NCBI GenBank assembly: GCA_027257055.1
Contig: JAPVLO010000153.1
Coordinates: forward strand, 4,712,001-4,776,000
Length of the DNA: 64,000 nt
From: Cephalopachus bancanus
Taxonomy: Eukaryota; Chordata; Mammalia; Primates; Tarsiidae
Direction of reading: 5' to 3'
A program made the position numbers and the translations under genes. The notes beneath the pieces were generated by a model that did not search any database, had not been told where the DNA came from, and saw nothing but the letters and a program-made list of their open reading frames with translations. The stretch's first letter is position 1. Each line of letters starts with the position of its first letter. Positions 23,566 to 35,479 of the stretch are shown one piece after another.

Positions 23566-23975
23566 TCTTGGAGAGTCCCTGTATCCTTTGTGAGCTCCAG
23601 TTTTCCCCAAGGAGTAAGACAACCTGAATCAGCACTGTGCTATAGTACAGTTAGCTGTAAAGGGGGGCAAGGAAAAACATCTATAAGAAAGAATCCCCCA
23701 AATGACATGCTTCGGGAAGAAGGATTGGATGGGAGCTATAAATGAGAAAGTTACCAGTCTCTTGTGAACTCCATGTGGTATTAGGGAAGTAGACCAGGAT
23801 GATCCCTAACCTTTGAACCCTGACCCCTTAGCCATTCAGCCCCACACTAGCCCAGCAGAAACCACCCGAGGGCCATGTATCTCCACCACCAACCAACAAG
23901 GTGTATTGCCCACAAGCTAACTCTTCTTTTCCAGGCTTTTGATTGTGCTTTCTGAGTTTCCTGGATCTTCATTTT

Positions 23976-24274
23976 TTCTTTTCTTTTCTTTTTTTTTTTT
24001 GAGTTGGAGTCTCACTCTGTCGCCCAGACTGGAGTGCAGTGGCCGCTCCCGGCCACCGCAGCCTCGACCTGCTGGGCTCCGGCGATCCTTCTGCCTCAGC
24101 CTTCCAAGTAGCCAGAATTACAGGCATGCACTACCACACCCGGCTGAGTTTTTGATTTATTGTAGAGATGAGGTCTCACTGCCCAGGCGGGTCTCAAACC
24201 CGCGGGCTCAGGCAATCCACTCACCTCAGCCTCCCGAAGGCACGGGATTACAGGCTGAGCCACCAAGCCCGGCT
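23976..24274 (-). mobile_element. Alu dimer, young subfamily
   Basis: Antisense. TGGATCTTCATTTT is repeated at 23962-23975 and 24275-24288. The hairpin GTGGCCGCTCCCGGCCAC is intact at 24039-24056, as is GGGTCTCAAACCCGCGGGC. Confidence 0.93.
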
Positions 24275-24288
24275 TGGATCTTCATTTT

Positions 24289-24839
24289 AATCCAACTGTA
24301 CCAGTAGAGAAACGCAGAGGAAGAAAAAGAGAGACTAGAGACTTACATCTTGCTAAGGATGACTGTGGGCTCCCAGATCCTCCAGTAAAAACCTTGAACT
24401 CTGAACCCTGACTTGCCCTTCTTCCACTGACCCTGGGACTTCAGGCAAACTGCACAGGCAAGAGGAAAGGCAGGATCCACGCCAGTTCTCCAGTCCCTTT
24501 CTTGTGCCAGTTAATTAATGCCATGAGCTTTGCCTAAATAAACAAAGGGCAACCCTGGGCTCTAGGAATAGGAGCCCTGGTCTTTAACCCAGGAACCTTC
24601 CCCAGACATTCCATGGCAGGGTCAGCCTGAGGACTTCAATGACAGAACCTTGTCGACAGACAAAATATCTACGCTCTCTCTACCACATGAAGACATGAGC
24701 AGGCCCAAATGGTGCCAGCCAGCATGGGCTGAGAGCTACAGCAAGCCTTCTAAGCCAGAGCTCACTTGCCTCTGAAACACCATCTCTTGCCACCAAACAT
24801 AAAAGTGCTTATAAAATAAAGGGCTAGTATAACCATGCA
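24289..24839. other. Unannotated
   Basis: Nothing recognised. Confidence 0.5.
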
Positions 24840-26232
24840 AAAGAAAATAAGCCTTGATATCTTGCACGCCTCATACAAAAAGTAACTCAAAATGAATTAT
24901 GGACCTAAATGTAAAACCTGGAAAACATCAAAATAAAGCATAAGGGACTATCTTTGTAATCTATGGGTTAAAAACTTTTTAAAAGCATGCTCCGTTTTCT
25001 AAAAATGACAAATCGGATTTATCAAAATTGAAATCTGTGTTTTGAAAGACACCATTAAGAAAATAAAAAGATAAGCCACACACTGGAAGTTGATATTTAC
25101 AAAACATACCTGATAAAGGGCTTGCATCCAGAATACAAAACACTCAAAACTCAGTAAGAAAATAAACCTCCCCATTTTTAAAAAATCAGCAAAAGATTTA
25201 TACAGTTACTTCACCAAAGGAAAGATTCAATGGCAAATAAATGCATTTTAAAATCTTCACAGCTGGCATGGTGGCTCATACCTATAATCCCAGCATTTTG
25301 GGAGACTGAGGCAGGAGAACTCATGAGCCCAGGGATTCAAGATCAGTCTAGGAAACATAGTGAGACCTCATTTCTCAAAAAAAAAAAATAAACCCCAAAA
25401 TTAGTTCAGGGGTGGTGGCAATTGCCTATACTCCTGGCTACTTAGGAGGCTGAGGTGGAAGGATTGCCTGAGTCTGGGAGGTTGAGGCTACAGTGAGCTT
25501 CAGTGCCACTGCACTCTAACCTGAGCAACAGAGTGAGACCCTGACTCAAAAAAAAAAAAGTTCAATTCCAAAAATAAATAAATGTTCAATTCTAAAAAGT
25601 TCAATTCTATTACGTACCTATTAGAATCACTTTAAAAAGCCCCCCAAACCCAAGTACCAAGGATCAGGAGCAGCTAGAACTGATTTCTTATAAAGTTCAA
25701 CATACACCTGTTACGTGATGCAGTGACTCTACTCTTTCCACTTAGTGAGAAAAGTGAATGCACACATCCATCCAAAGGTTATTATGTGTATGTGTATAGC
25801 AACTTTATTCATAATAGCCTTAAACTGAAAACAACTCAAAAGTCTACTAACTAGTGAATGGTTAAACAAATTGTGGCGATCTATGGTCCACACAATGGAT
25901 CATTACTCAGCAAGACTGAAGGAACCACTGAGATATGCAACAACATGGATGGATCTTGAAAGTTTTATACTAAGTGAAAGAAGGTGGACACAAAATATGA
26001 CACTCTGGAAAAGACAAAACCACAGGGACAAAAATTGGATCAGGTTACCAGGGGCTAGGGAGTAGATTTTCTATAAAGGGATACAATGGAATATTTTAGA
26101 GTGATGGTAATGTTCTATATATTTTGATTGCAGTCATGTTGGCATACTGTATATATTAGTTATAACTCATCAAACTGTACACCTAAAAAGGATGAACTTT
26201 ATGTAAATTATACCTCGATAATCTGACCTTAA
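24840..26232 (+). mobile_element. Old L1M 3' part, sense
   Basis: Positions 24840-25258 correspond to ORF2 (ATTATGGACCTAAATGTAAA). Positions 25690-26100 are the ORF2 C-terminal region (ACAACATGGATGGATCTTGA) and 3' UTR, ending ATGTAAATTATACCTCGATAA. An AluJ interrupts it at 25260-25560. All frames are broken. Confidence 0.8.
25260..25560 (+). mobile_element. AluJ dimer
   Basis: Ancestral AluJ-type sequence (GCAGGAGAACTCATGAGCCC, GGTTGAGGCTACAGTGAGC) without the lineage-specific marks of the younger local Alus. Confidence 0.88.
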
Positions 26233-26246
26233 AAATGATAATAATG

Positions 26247-26331
26247 GGTAACCCCTCAGGTTCTCTCCCACTGTGGGAGCTCTTCTGTCCTCTCAATAAA
26301 TCCTGCTTTCTCAAAAAAAAAAAAAAAAAAG
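26247..26331 (+). mobile_element. LTR-R-like micro-retroposon, copy 1
   Basis: A 66-bp body (GGTAACCCCTCAGG ... CTCTCAATAAATCCTGCTTT) followed by an 18-base A run. The 11-bp direct repeat TGATAATAATG flanks it exactly at 26236-26246 and 26332-26342. An AATAAA lies 13-18 bases before the A run. The same unit recurs at 55277. The body resembles the R region of a class I ERV LTR. Confidence 0.8.
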
Positions 26332-26514
26332 TGATAATAATGAGGGCAAGAGTTGCCTATCTGCCTTTGGGAATGGAAGTGACTTGCCATGTGCTGGTTC
26401 CAGCAGATGTCTGGGCTTCCCCTGCCCTTCTTCCTGCCTGGTAGTCCTCCTCCTGCACTTCCTGGTGTGATGCAGGGAATGGGAGAAGTGCTAGGCTAGG
26501 AGACAACTCAAAAG

Positions 26515-26640
26515 AGTGAGAGGTCTGGGTACCAAGTCCAGCTCAGCTTCCGATGTTAACTTGGGCAAGTCACTTAATCACCCTAAGCCCAGTTGCCCAC
26601 TTCCTTCCAGGTCTATGATTCTAATCTGGAGTCTGAAAGG
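26515..26640 (+). mobile_element. MIR SINE fragment
   Basis: Sense MIR core: AACTTGGGCAAGTCACTTAA flanked by CAAGTCCAGCTCAGC and GGTCTATGATTCTAA. Confidence 0.7.
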
Positions 26641-27104
26641 AATGAAGGATATTATATCCAACAAGTTGTATTTCCTCACCCTGAAGGCCTGAGGAAATGA
26701 CAGGGCCAAATACCCTCCCCCATTCTTCAGAGGCCCATTTTTCTGCCTCCAGGTACTCTAGTGGACACTCTGTCCTCAAAAGCCTTAACCCCTAGGAGTT
26801 CTCAAGGGAGGCAAATGGTTCATCAGCAACCCTTAAGGCTACACTCCTTGATTCATATAAATGAAGTCAGTAGACAGTAGCTTCCTAAACTCCATCCGGG
26901 TACCACGTACACTCTGTTATCTTTGGAGCCTGGGCATATCCCACGTGCAAATATTTAAGAGCAACTCAGGCTCCCCACACAAAACAGCAGGGATAACACC
27001 CCCCACCTGGCCTCAAGGCTGGGACCTGTGGGAGCTCCCTCTTCAGCCTTCAGACACACTACATACCTCTGCAAACAGGGTTGCTATGGATTCAGTTTCT
27101 GGAC
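26641..27104. other. Unannotated
   Basis: No repeat or gene recognised. Confidence 0.5.
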
Positions 27105-27305
27105 CTGAGTATAAGAGCCTAAATTCCCATTCCACCATTTGCCAGCTGTATGTCCTTGGGTGAGATATTTAAGCCACAGTTTCCCCTTCAGTAAAACAGG
27201 GACAATAGTACCCATCTCACAGAGCTGTTAGACTGATTAAATAAATCAGTATGTGTCAAGTTCTTAGAACAGCGTAGCAAGCGCTTAGTGTTAGTTATTA
27301 TGATT
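27105..27305 (+). mobile_element. MIR SINE
   Basis: Sense MIR: TTGCCAGCTGTATGTCCTTG, CAGTTTCCCCTTCAGTAAAA, ATAGTACCCATCTCACAGAG and GCGCTTAGTGTTAGTTATTA in the right order. Confidence 0.85.
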
Positions 27306-29509
27306 TAATTTGACTTAATTTGAAAACTGTCATTTTTTTTTTTGTGAGTCTTGGCAAATGCTGAGGTTTCTTTATTAATGTTCAATGTCAGAAGATGAAC
27401 TCTCTTGGGATGGAGGGAGAGGTTGCTTATGCTGGATCCAAATTAGACTCATACTTGAAGCCATTACTTGTTTTGTTTTGGAGAGGAAGTTTCTTTCTTT
27501 TTTTTTTTTCCACCAAAGGAAGGTGGAGATGGGGAATTTTCAGGTTGGTTTTGAATCCAAGACTTCCCCAACGAAACTGTACCTATCGAAATTAGATTTA
27601 GAAGTGTGAAGAGACCGGGCGGGTTATCCAAATAAAACAGAACTGCTCCAGTGCGCTTGCATGGTGCCCCGATACCATCAAAGTACTGTACATGAACCAA
27701 TTTCTATTGAGGAAACAAGGTACAAAGAAACTCCCATATGGATACTAGCAGGATTTGCTGGTGTCTGGGGAAGACTATAAATTAGCTGGTTGCTGCTCAC
27801 ATCAGAGCCAAGCAGGGCACATTCAGTTTTTAATCTGGACCAATTTTCCAGATCAAAAACTAGTCTTTCCAAGGGATGTAAATGAGCCCAGGAGGAAATT
27901 TCCCCTGAAGTTTATGAAGTACCTGTCATCTTAATCTGAGCAGCTTTCCAACCTGAAAGCCAATGTCTGGAAAAAATTATAAAGTAATGAAAAAACTCTT
28001 CTAGCCCAAACCTAGTCTAAACACTTCTTCTATCTCAAATGTGATGTAATTAATTTGCCAAAGGATTCAAAAGGTAGAATTTCCACTATCAAAACGCTAT
28101 CTGTGCTTCAAATAAAACCAAAGAGGCCAAAGTGGAATATTCATGGCATGTATATCAGAATGAGATGCTGAATCAACCAGGTAGCAAATACTTTTAGGAG
28201 AGAAACTACAAAAAGATAAGAAAGGAAATATGGAGATCCATGTGAACAGTTTTAAATAATAGGCTTTTGTAAAATACTTTTTAAAAATTCTGCTTAAATT
28301 GATTGAAATCATTGCACACACTGCTTACACTTAAGAACTATAGGTATAACTATGCCTTATTCAAAAATTGTGAGTTGATGGTTTTACGTGAACAAACTTG
28401 GGAAATGCAATTGTTCACGATGTGGTTACCTTAAGAAGTTAGAAAGAAACCCTTCATTGAAATCCTTGAAGGTATGAGAACCAATTTAATATACTATTAC
28501 CTTGGACTGCTGTTATTATTTCCAAAATGAATTGAACAGTTTGTAAGTGGTATAGCCCATAATTTAAGTGTGGTGCAGATTATGATAATGATCCTAAATT
28601 TCAAGACAGGTATCAAGGTGCTGGCTATAATAAATATAACCAGAAGACTGAGGGTGTTTCCGGAGTTGAAAGGCAACACATCATAACTCCAGATAGAAAG
28701 AGCCAATGTAAGAATATTTAAGCAGACATATGGGAACCTGTTAAGACTATCTTCTTTGCCCTCTGAGAAATTCTCCTTGGTTTGACTCTTTCTTATAGAA
28801 ACATTGTGAAGACAAACTGCACTTTCTGCAAGGTTTTGCAGACTGCATTCAAATAGTTATATTGCTTTCCATTGTTCATAAGATATAATTAATCCCATAA
28901 GACAACCACGCTTACAAAGTAAGCTAAGAAAAAACAGATTTTTTCAGAATTCTAAATATGGTCCCAGCAAAGAATAAAAATCGTTATTCGTGAAACAGTG
29001 TCGAGAACTGTATTGTTTAGAATGTTCTATTTTGAATAATCTCACAACTGAGGCCAAATCAAAAAAAATACACGAAGACTTTTTATCTCTATAACTAGAG
29101 GAAATGCAAGTTATTGTGGTTTCAAGTTCTCCCCAATCCTTTGTAATAGCCTAGACTACAAGTACCTTTGTTTAAACTGCAGACAGGAGTTCAAGCACCC
29201 ACTTAGTGCTCCTTTCTGAACAACGGCCCCAGAGTGGAAGAGGATCCTAACAGCGAGTCCACATCCCTACATAGTGCGTGGGCAGGACCGGAGATGGGCA
29301 GAGGGAGCTCCAGACAAACCTTCAGACACTTAGCAGGAAATGGGCTCTGGACAATATGAATTCAATAAGATGTTTAGAGACACAGGGGGAGCTTGTTTGA
29401 CTCCTCTGCACAGTTGCAATCCTTTGTAATTGAGACAGCATGATCGCTCCCTCCTAGCTCTCTGTGCTCACATACAGAGACCATACTACTGTGTCTGGAA
29501 AACTGATCG
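27306..29509. other. Unannotated, EGFLAM intron start
   Basis: Repeat-poor sequence immediately downstream (in gene direction) of EGFLAM exon 1, with poly(T) runs at 27332 and 27499. The low repeat load over 2.2 kb could reflect regulatory constraint, but no element is identifiable. Confidence 0.4.
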
Positions 29510-29715
29510 TTCTTGTAACAAACAAATGTCCCTAGACCGCCTGGACTGGGGGAGGGCGAGGCTCGCGTCCCTTCTCAGCTCCGGGCAGAGCTGAAGCCGG
29601 CTACGCTGACGCCGGTCGCGGCAGCGAGAGGCGCTGCGTCGCCCGCTCGGGGCGTCCTCGCGGAGGGACAGGACCTGGGCGCTCGGGGCGTGGTGCCCCC
29701 CGGGCGGGCCGAGCG

Positions 29716-29722
29716 CATTACC
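29716..29722 (-). other. EGFLAM: Splice donor of EGFLAM exon 1
   Basis: On the minus strand the exon ends CCAG and the intron starts GTAATG. Beyond it the frame continues into GC-rich sequence without resemblance to FN3 sequence, supporting a true exon end here. Confidence 0.8.
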
Positions 29723-29818
29723 TGGTTTTCGGAGAGCCGATCGCAGCGACACAGCGCCGGGTCGGAGGCTGGAAGCCAGGAGCAAGAGCCGGAGCAAGAT
29801 GCCTTGGATTAAATCCAT
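29722..29818 (-). CDS. EGFLAM: Exon 1 coding part of pikachurin (EGFLAM)
   Basis: Pikachurin is a secreted matrix protein (FN3, EGF-like and laminin-G domains) that binds dystroglycan at the photoreceptor ribbon synapse. Only its first exon is here. Reading down the minus strand, ATG at 29818 opens MDLIQGILLRLLLLASS, a short N-region, a leucine-rich hydrophobic core and small residues, i.e. a secretory signal peptide. It runs to SALRKPG, where the frame meets G|GTAATG, a good donor giving a phase-1 intron as expected before an FN3 domain. The ATG has G at -3 and +4. An in-frame TAG lies about 60 bases upstream (29879-29881) with no other ATG between, which fixes the start. The match to the human N-terminus (MDLIRGVLL..., IRKPG) is from memory. 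The rest of the protein lies outside the window. Confidence 0.87.
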
Positions 29819-30748
29819 TTCGCCGCCGGCGCCTTCAAAGTTTCGCCAAGTCCCGGGCGCACAGGGCAAGGGCGTCTCCTAGGGGTGTGGGGGACGCGGT
29901 CCCCGCGGATCCCCGGGCAGGAGGGAGGAGGTGGGAGGCTGAAGGGGCTGGACCTCGAACGAAGGGGGGAGTTTAAGGAGGCAGGACAGCAGCCGGGAGG
30001 TCGGCGTGCGGGAGTGAAGGCGGCTTCGAGCAGCAGGGCTTTTCTAGGGGGCGGGGGCGACGGAGGAGGCCGACGGGGAGGGACGGGCTGGCCGCCGGAG
30101 GGAGGGAGGCTCGACCGGCCCAGGGATGAAATTACAATCGGGTGGAAGTGAGAGAGGCAGGCCCTGAAACAATTCCCTCCTCGCCCACCTCGCGAGCAGA
30201 CAGCCCGCCCCTCACCCCCTCAAGCGACCCCCAGCTCAGCCCTTCCCGGCTGGTGACCCAGATTGGGGACCTGGGAGGGCCTGACTTCAACCACTAGAGA
30301 CGCAGGGCAGGAGTGAGTTGATTGCGGGTCCAGGACCCTCTGCGGTCTTGACCCTGAAATCTTAGGGTGTCCCCGCCTCCCCTGGCTGGATCCTCCTCCA
30401 GCCGCGCCCCCCTAGGTCGCTTCCACCCAGCTTGGTGACTTTTCCTAACACCTCAGAGGTTGCTCTGGTCGGTTCAGAGCGCTAGGGGAAAAGAGGGTAG
30501 TCGGGGTGGGGGTCTGTGATTTGCAAGTGGGGTGGGGGCGAGAGGAAGAGGGGGCGGGCCCAGCCGGGTCTGTGGCGCTAAGAAGATAAATGGGATTTAA
30601 GGCGCGCAGATGGAGAGCTGCGGCCAGGCCACTCAGACTGGAGCGCCGAGCGGAGATTAGCGCCTGGCGCGGGGGAGTGAGGGTCCTTCTCGGCAAAGAA
30701 GGCAACTTGAGACCCACCAGGAGAGGAGATGAAACTCTAGGTTAAGCC

Positions 30749-30801
30749 TGACGTCTGGAGGAGGGACGCACACTCGAGCTCCCTGGCGGACCAAGACGTC
30801 A
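30749..30801. promoter_or_regulatory. Two CRE-like half sites
   Basis: TGACGTCT begins at 30749 and GACGTCA at 30795, about 46 bases apart at the distal edge of the CpG island. Both carry the TGACGTC core of ATF/CREB sites (the second on the opposite strand). They lie about 0.95 kb upstream of the EGFLAM ATG. Use in vivo is not shown. Confidence 0.35.
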
Positions 30802-30820
30802 TGCTGGAAGGGGACACCCG

Positions 30821-31558
<738 letters not shown>

Positions 31559-32039
31559 TAAGTAGGCAATTTCAAGTGTGTAACTGTCCATATATAAATT
31601 CAAAATCCACTCCAACTTGAAAGTTTTAACTGTGACACCAGAGCTCGCCCTCCTACACAGAATTGGAGCGGAAATGTCCAGGCAGAACTATGTTCTTTCT
31701 CTTACAGGGTGGCCACAAAGTCAAGCCAGGAAGCTAGGCAGTGTAACTACCCCCAGAGCTGCTAGTATTAACTATAGACTCCTCGGATTATCAGAGCCTC
31801 TAAAGGTCATCTAGGTCCTGCCTCCATTCCACACAGGAATCTGCATTCAGCACCCTTGGCAAGTCATGCCACTTCTCTCTGAATACCACCTGTGTCAGAA
31901 AGCACCTACCTCACCACCAGCAGGAAGTCGCTGGGTAGCTCTCGTTATGTGAAAGTGCCACTTAACTTGCAGAGTCAAGCAAGTGTTGCAATGCAGACAC
32001 TTCTCATGAAGTCTCTGCCCTTTCCTACTTTAAAATGAT
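31559..32039. other. Unannotated
   Basis: Nothing recognised. Confidence 0.5.
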
Positions 32040-32310
32040 TCTCTCGGATGCAGACACTGGAAGAATAATCATTGATGTTATGGCTACCGTTTATATAAGA
32101 TCTTCTATGTACCAGACCCTCTTTGAAGTGTTCTTAAATCCCAGTAGCAACTATACCAGGAAGGTACTGCTATTGGTTGGTATTTATCTCCCCTTTACAG
32201 ATAAGGATACTGAAGCATAGAAAGGTTGAGTAACTTGCCCAAAGTCATGCAGCTCTCAAGAGGCAGAGCTACGATTGAATCCAAGATATCTGGTTCCAGC
32301 ATCAAGGCTT
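32040..32310 (-). mobile_element. MIR SINE, antisense
   Basis: CTTTACAGATAAGGATACTG, GGTTGAGTAACTTGCCCAAA and GTCATGCAGCTCTCAAGAGG follow antisense MIR along almost its full length. Confidence 0.85.
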
Positions 32311-32790
32311 TTAAGGAGACAAGGTGGAGAACAGACCCAGCAGTGGGCCAAGGATCAAGAGATCTGGGTGTTTAATGCTAGGCTCTACTTATTGTGCACC
32401 TTGGTAAAATAAATAGGCTGAATGAAACAATCACTAACTTCAGGTTTTACCCTCTATTAGTTGATAGAACAGCACCAACTAACCTAAGCTATTTTTACTC
32501 TAAATGTGCCCTTTAAAAGACCTATACAAATTGTCCATTGCAAATTTTGCAAGCTTGGGTGTCTGCCTTCTCACAGATACCCTCCAATTCATTTTTTGTA
32601 GATGGCTATAGATTTGGGAGACAGGCTTGGTTACTTCAGAGGCCCCTCTTGTTTCTTCTTTGGGGATTACCTTTGATTACATTGTTATATTTTACTTTTG
32701 AGGGCTCCAAACACTTCTGATCCTCAGACCACTGAGACAAGACCTCACTTCCTGAAATGTGGGGTGTGTGTTAGATGAACTTCCTCCCTA
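32311..32790. other. Unannotated
   Basis: Nothing recognised. Confidence 0.5.
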
Positions 32791-32912
32791 CTTTCTTTTT
32801 TTTTTTTTTTTTTGAGTAGGAGTCTCATTCTGTCGCCCAGACTGGAGTGCAGTGGCTGCTCCTGGCCACCGCAGCCTCTACCTGCTGGGCTCCGGCAATC
32901 CTTCCGCCTCCC
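32791..32912 (-). mobile_element. 5'-truncated Alu right arm, young type
   Basis: Poly(T) then the right arm only, with the mutated hairpin TGGCTGCTCCTGGCCACC. It stops abruptly at CTTCCGCCTC. Similar CTCCCTACTTTC and CTCCCTTCCTTTC at the two ends may be the target duplication. Confidence 0.8.
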
Positions 32913-33375
32913 TTCCTTTCCAGTTCAAGTCACATCCTCCCAGGTTCCTTCTCCTTCCAGTTTGACAACCAGTTTATGGCACTTGTAAATCTGACTAAAG
33001 ACAAATGGAACACTTGCCTTTCACTCTATCTCTGCCTCCTGGGAGGAGGGAAACTGAAGAGGATGAGGAGGATCTGAATGTTTCATTTTTTTTAAATCTG
33101 TTCAAATTCACTTGAGGTCTAAACTCAATTAATAAGGTCACCAGCAGAAGAGTGACCTGCCTCCTTTGCTCATTATCATGGAAGCAGAGCCTGACCTTTG
33201 CTCCATGGAAAAGATTTGGAGGCTGGTAGAAGAAATAAAGGCAAACTTATCAATTAAACGATGTTTAGTAAGACCCTCGATGAGAATGAGAAAGAGCAGC
33301 AGCCAAGAACCATCTTCTGACTTAATTTATTTTTCTAAATTGGATATATGTACATATAAAACTTGAAATGTGCAC

Positions 33376-33674
33376 TGGCCAGGCTCGGTGGCTCAGCCTG
33401 TAATCCCAGCACTTTGGGAGGCCAAGACTAGTGAATTGCCTGAGCCCGCAGGTTTGAGACCAGGCCGGGCAACTTGGCAAGACCTCATCTCTACAATAAA
33501 TCAAAATTTAGCCAGGCATGGTCGCACGCACCTGTAGCTCTGGCTACTTGGAAGGCTGAGATGGAAGTATCACTGGAGCCCAGCAGGTCAATGTTGGGGT
33601 GACCTTGAGTGTGCCACTGAACTCCAGCCTGAGTGACAGAGTAAGACTCCAACTCAAAAAAAGAAAAAAAAAGA
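33376..33674 (+). mobile_element. Alu dimer, older lineage type
   Basis: Sense. GAAATGTGCA is repeated at both ends. Full dimer ending ACTCCAACTCAAAAA. Confidence 0.9.
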
Positions 33675-33679
33675 AATGT

Positions 33680-34415
33680 GCATCAGAGTATACAGTGAAA
33701 AGTGTTTCCTTTCGCCCCTTCCTCTCTCAGAAGTAATTACCAGTTTCTTGAACATCTCTCTAGAGGTCTTCTATGAACATATAAGCAAATTATATACACG
33801 TATATTTAACACAGTCAGGAGCATCTTCGACACACGTCTGAACCTGAAGATTCTTCCAGATCAGCAGATACAGATGTCTTTCTCTTACAAACTGCTGAAC
33901 AATATTTTATTGTATGATGTGTAATTTATTTGTCTTTTCTTCTGTTGTTTCCTATTTTGTTATAGACAACACTGCATGAATGACATTGAATGTGTAACAA
34001 GTTGCACATGTTGTATTAGTCTGTCAGGGTTATTTCTAGACTAACCATTGCTCAGTAAAAGGGTAAATGCCTTTTCAGTTTTGATAATTTGACCAGATTT
34101 TCTCCCGAGGAGATTGTACTGATTTACACTCCAACAAGCAATATGTGAGAGTGACTATTTCCACAAACTCAACATAGTGTCTTATAAAACTAGAACTATA
34201 TATGACACATGTATATGTTTCATTGTAATCAAGATACAGCATATAGTATAGTTTCAAATAGAAACACTTGATGAATTACAGCAAAGTAAACACGACTGTA
34301 TAACGTGTGTAACCACTGCCCAGATCAGGAAATAGGACATTACCAGCATGCCCACAAAGCCCTCCTCATGTTTCCTCTCTAGAAGTACATATTTTTGAAG
34401 GATAGGAATTCAAAC
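33680..34415. mobile_element. Decayed old L1 fragments
   Basis: Sequence such as ATCAGCAGATACAGATGTCT, ACTGATTTACACTCCAACAA and CCACTGCCCAGATCAGGAAA resembles 3' parts of old L1M/L1ME elements. It is probably composite, and boundaries and strand are uncertain. Confidence 0.45.
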
Positions 34416-34419
34416 TACC

Positions 34420-34707
34420 GGCCAGGCTCAGCGGCTCAGCCTATAATCCCGGTACTTTGGGAGGCCGAGGCAAGTGGATTTCCTGAGTCCACAGGTTTGA
34501 GACCAGCCTAGGCGATTGGGCAAGACCTCCTATCTACAATAAATCAAAAATTAGCTGGGCATGGTAGCACGCACCTGTAGTTCTAGCTACTTGGAAGGCT
34601 GAGGCAGAAGGAGTGCCGGAGCCCAGCAGGTCGATGCCAGGATGTCCATGAGTGTGCCACTGCAGTCCAGCCTGGGTGACAGAGTGAGACTCCAACAAAA
34701 AAAAAAA
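34420..34707 (+). mobile_element. Alu dimer, older lineage type
   Basis: Sense. AATTCAAACT is repeated just before and after. The right arm reads AGGTCGATGCCAGGATGTCC. Confidence 0.9.
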
Positions 34708-35044
34708 TTCAAACTCCCATTTACTTTTAATTAAAAATGCACAAATAAAAGTCAATCACTAAAAAATATAAATACTCTCTCAACTCTAATATGAAATAGG
34801 CATTGAGATTGAATCTTACTATGTGTAAGGCTCTGTGCTAAAAACAGAAATAATATATTAGAGAAAATACAACAAAATTGTTTGCACTCAAGAAGTCTGT
34901 AAAATTGGTTGCACAACCAATTTTTCCATAAAGCAGAACTAAGGAAGTTCTATATAAGAGTGCAAGCAATGTGCTGTTATATCAGATGACAAAGATCCTG
35001 TATTATAAATCATAACATATATAATAATATACCCCCAAATGCAT

Positions 35045-35412
35045 AGATGTCTACTGAATTATGTACCGCCCTAAATAAATATGTTGAAGCCCTAACTTTC
35101 AGTATGACTGTATCTGGCAATAAGGTCTTTAGGAGTTTTGAGGTTAAATGACATCATAAAGATGGAGTCCTAATCTGACAGGACTGTGGCATCATAAGAA
35201 GAGGGAGACAGAGGGATCTCTTTCTCTCTCTACCATGTGCAAACATAGCAAGAAGGTGCAAGCTAGAAGAAAAATCCTCACCAGAACCTAACCACACTGG
35301 CTCCCTGGTTTCAGATTTCCAGTCTCCAAAACTATGCAAAAATAAATTTCTGTTATTTAAGCAAAAAACAAGCCTATGATATTTTGTTATGGTAGCCTGA
35401 GTAGACTAATGC
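35045..35412 (+). mobile_element. MaLR (MST/MLT1-type) solo LTR
   Basis: TATGTTGAAGCCCTAACTTTC, ACCATGTGCAAACATAGCAA, CTCACCAGAACCTAACCACA and AATAAATTTCTGTTATTTAA occur in the order of MST/MLT1 LTRs. The 3' end is near AGTAGACTAATGCA. Confidence 0.8.
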
Positions 35413-35479
35413 ACCATCAACCTCACTAATGTTTAAATCATGCTTATATACATCATGGGATTGGTCAGAAATTGATACA

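Larger units (their letters stand above)
1..29721 (-). other. EGFLAM: Inferred EGFLAM intron 1 (partial)
   Basis: Because exon 1 is on the minus strand, everything at lower coordinates is first intron. I looked on the minus strand for the start of the first FN3 domain (expected after KPG) and recognised none. The intron is rich in transposon copies, listed separately. The extent is inference. Confidence 0.65.
29510..30820. promoter_or_regulatory. EGFLAM: CpG island, EGFLAM promoter and 5' UTR
   Basis: The base composition switches abruptly from AT-rich flanks to GC-rich, CpG-dense DNA. The core is 29520-30160, and a second CpG-dense part is 30530-30700. It surrounds and precedes the EGFLAM start codon. 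GC boxes (GGGCGGGG-type) occur near 30049 and 30550. No TATA box is evident, so dispersed initiation is likely. The transcription start cannot be placed from sequence alone. No plus-strand gene is recognisable in the island; the open plus-strand frame at 29885-30151 is a by-product of GC content. Confidence 0.85.

Noticed and set aside
29819..29869. N-terminal extension of the EGFLAM frame to 29869
   Set aside because: The codon at 29869 is TTG, not ATG, and an in-frame TAG lies just upstream, so translation should start at 29818.
29885..30151. 88-codon plus-strand frame in the CpG island
   Set aside because: Gly/Arg-rich low-complexity translation typical of a CpG island; no homology recognised.
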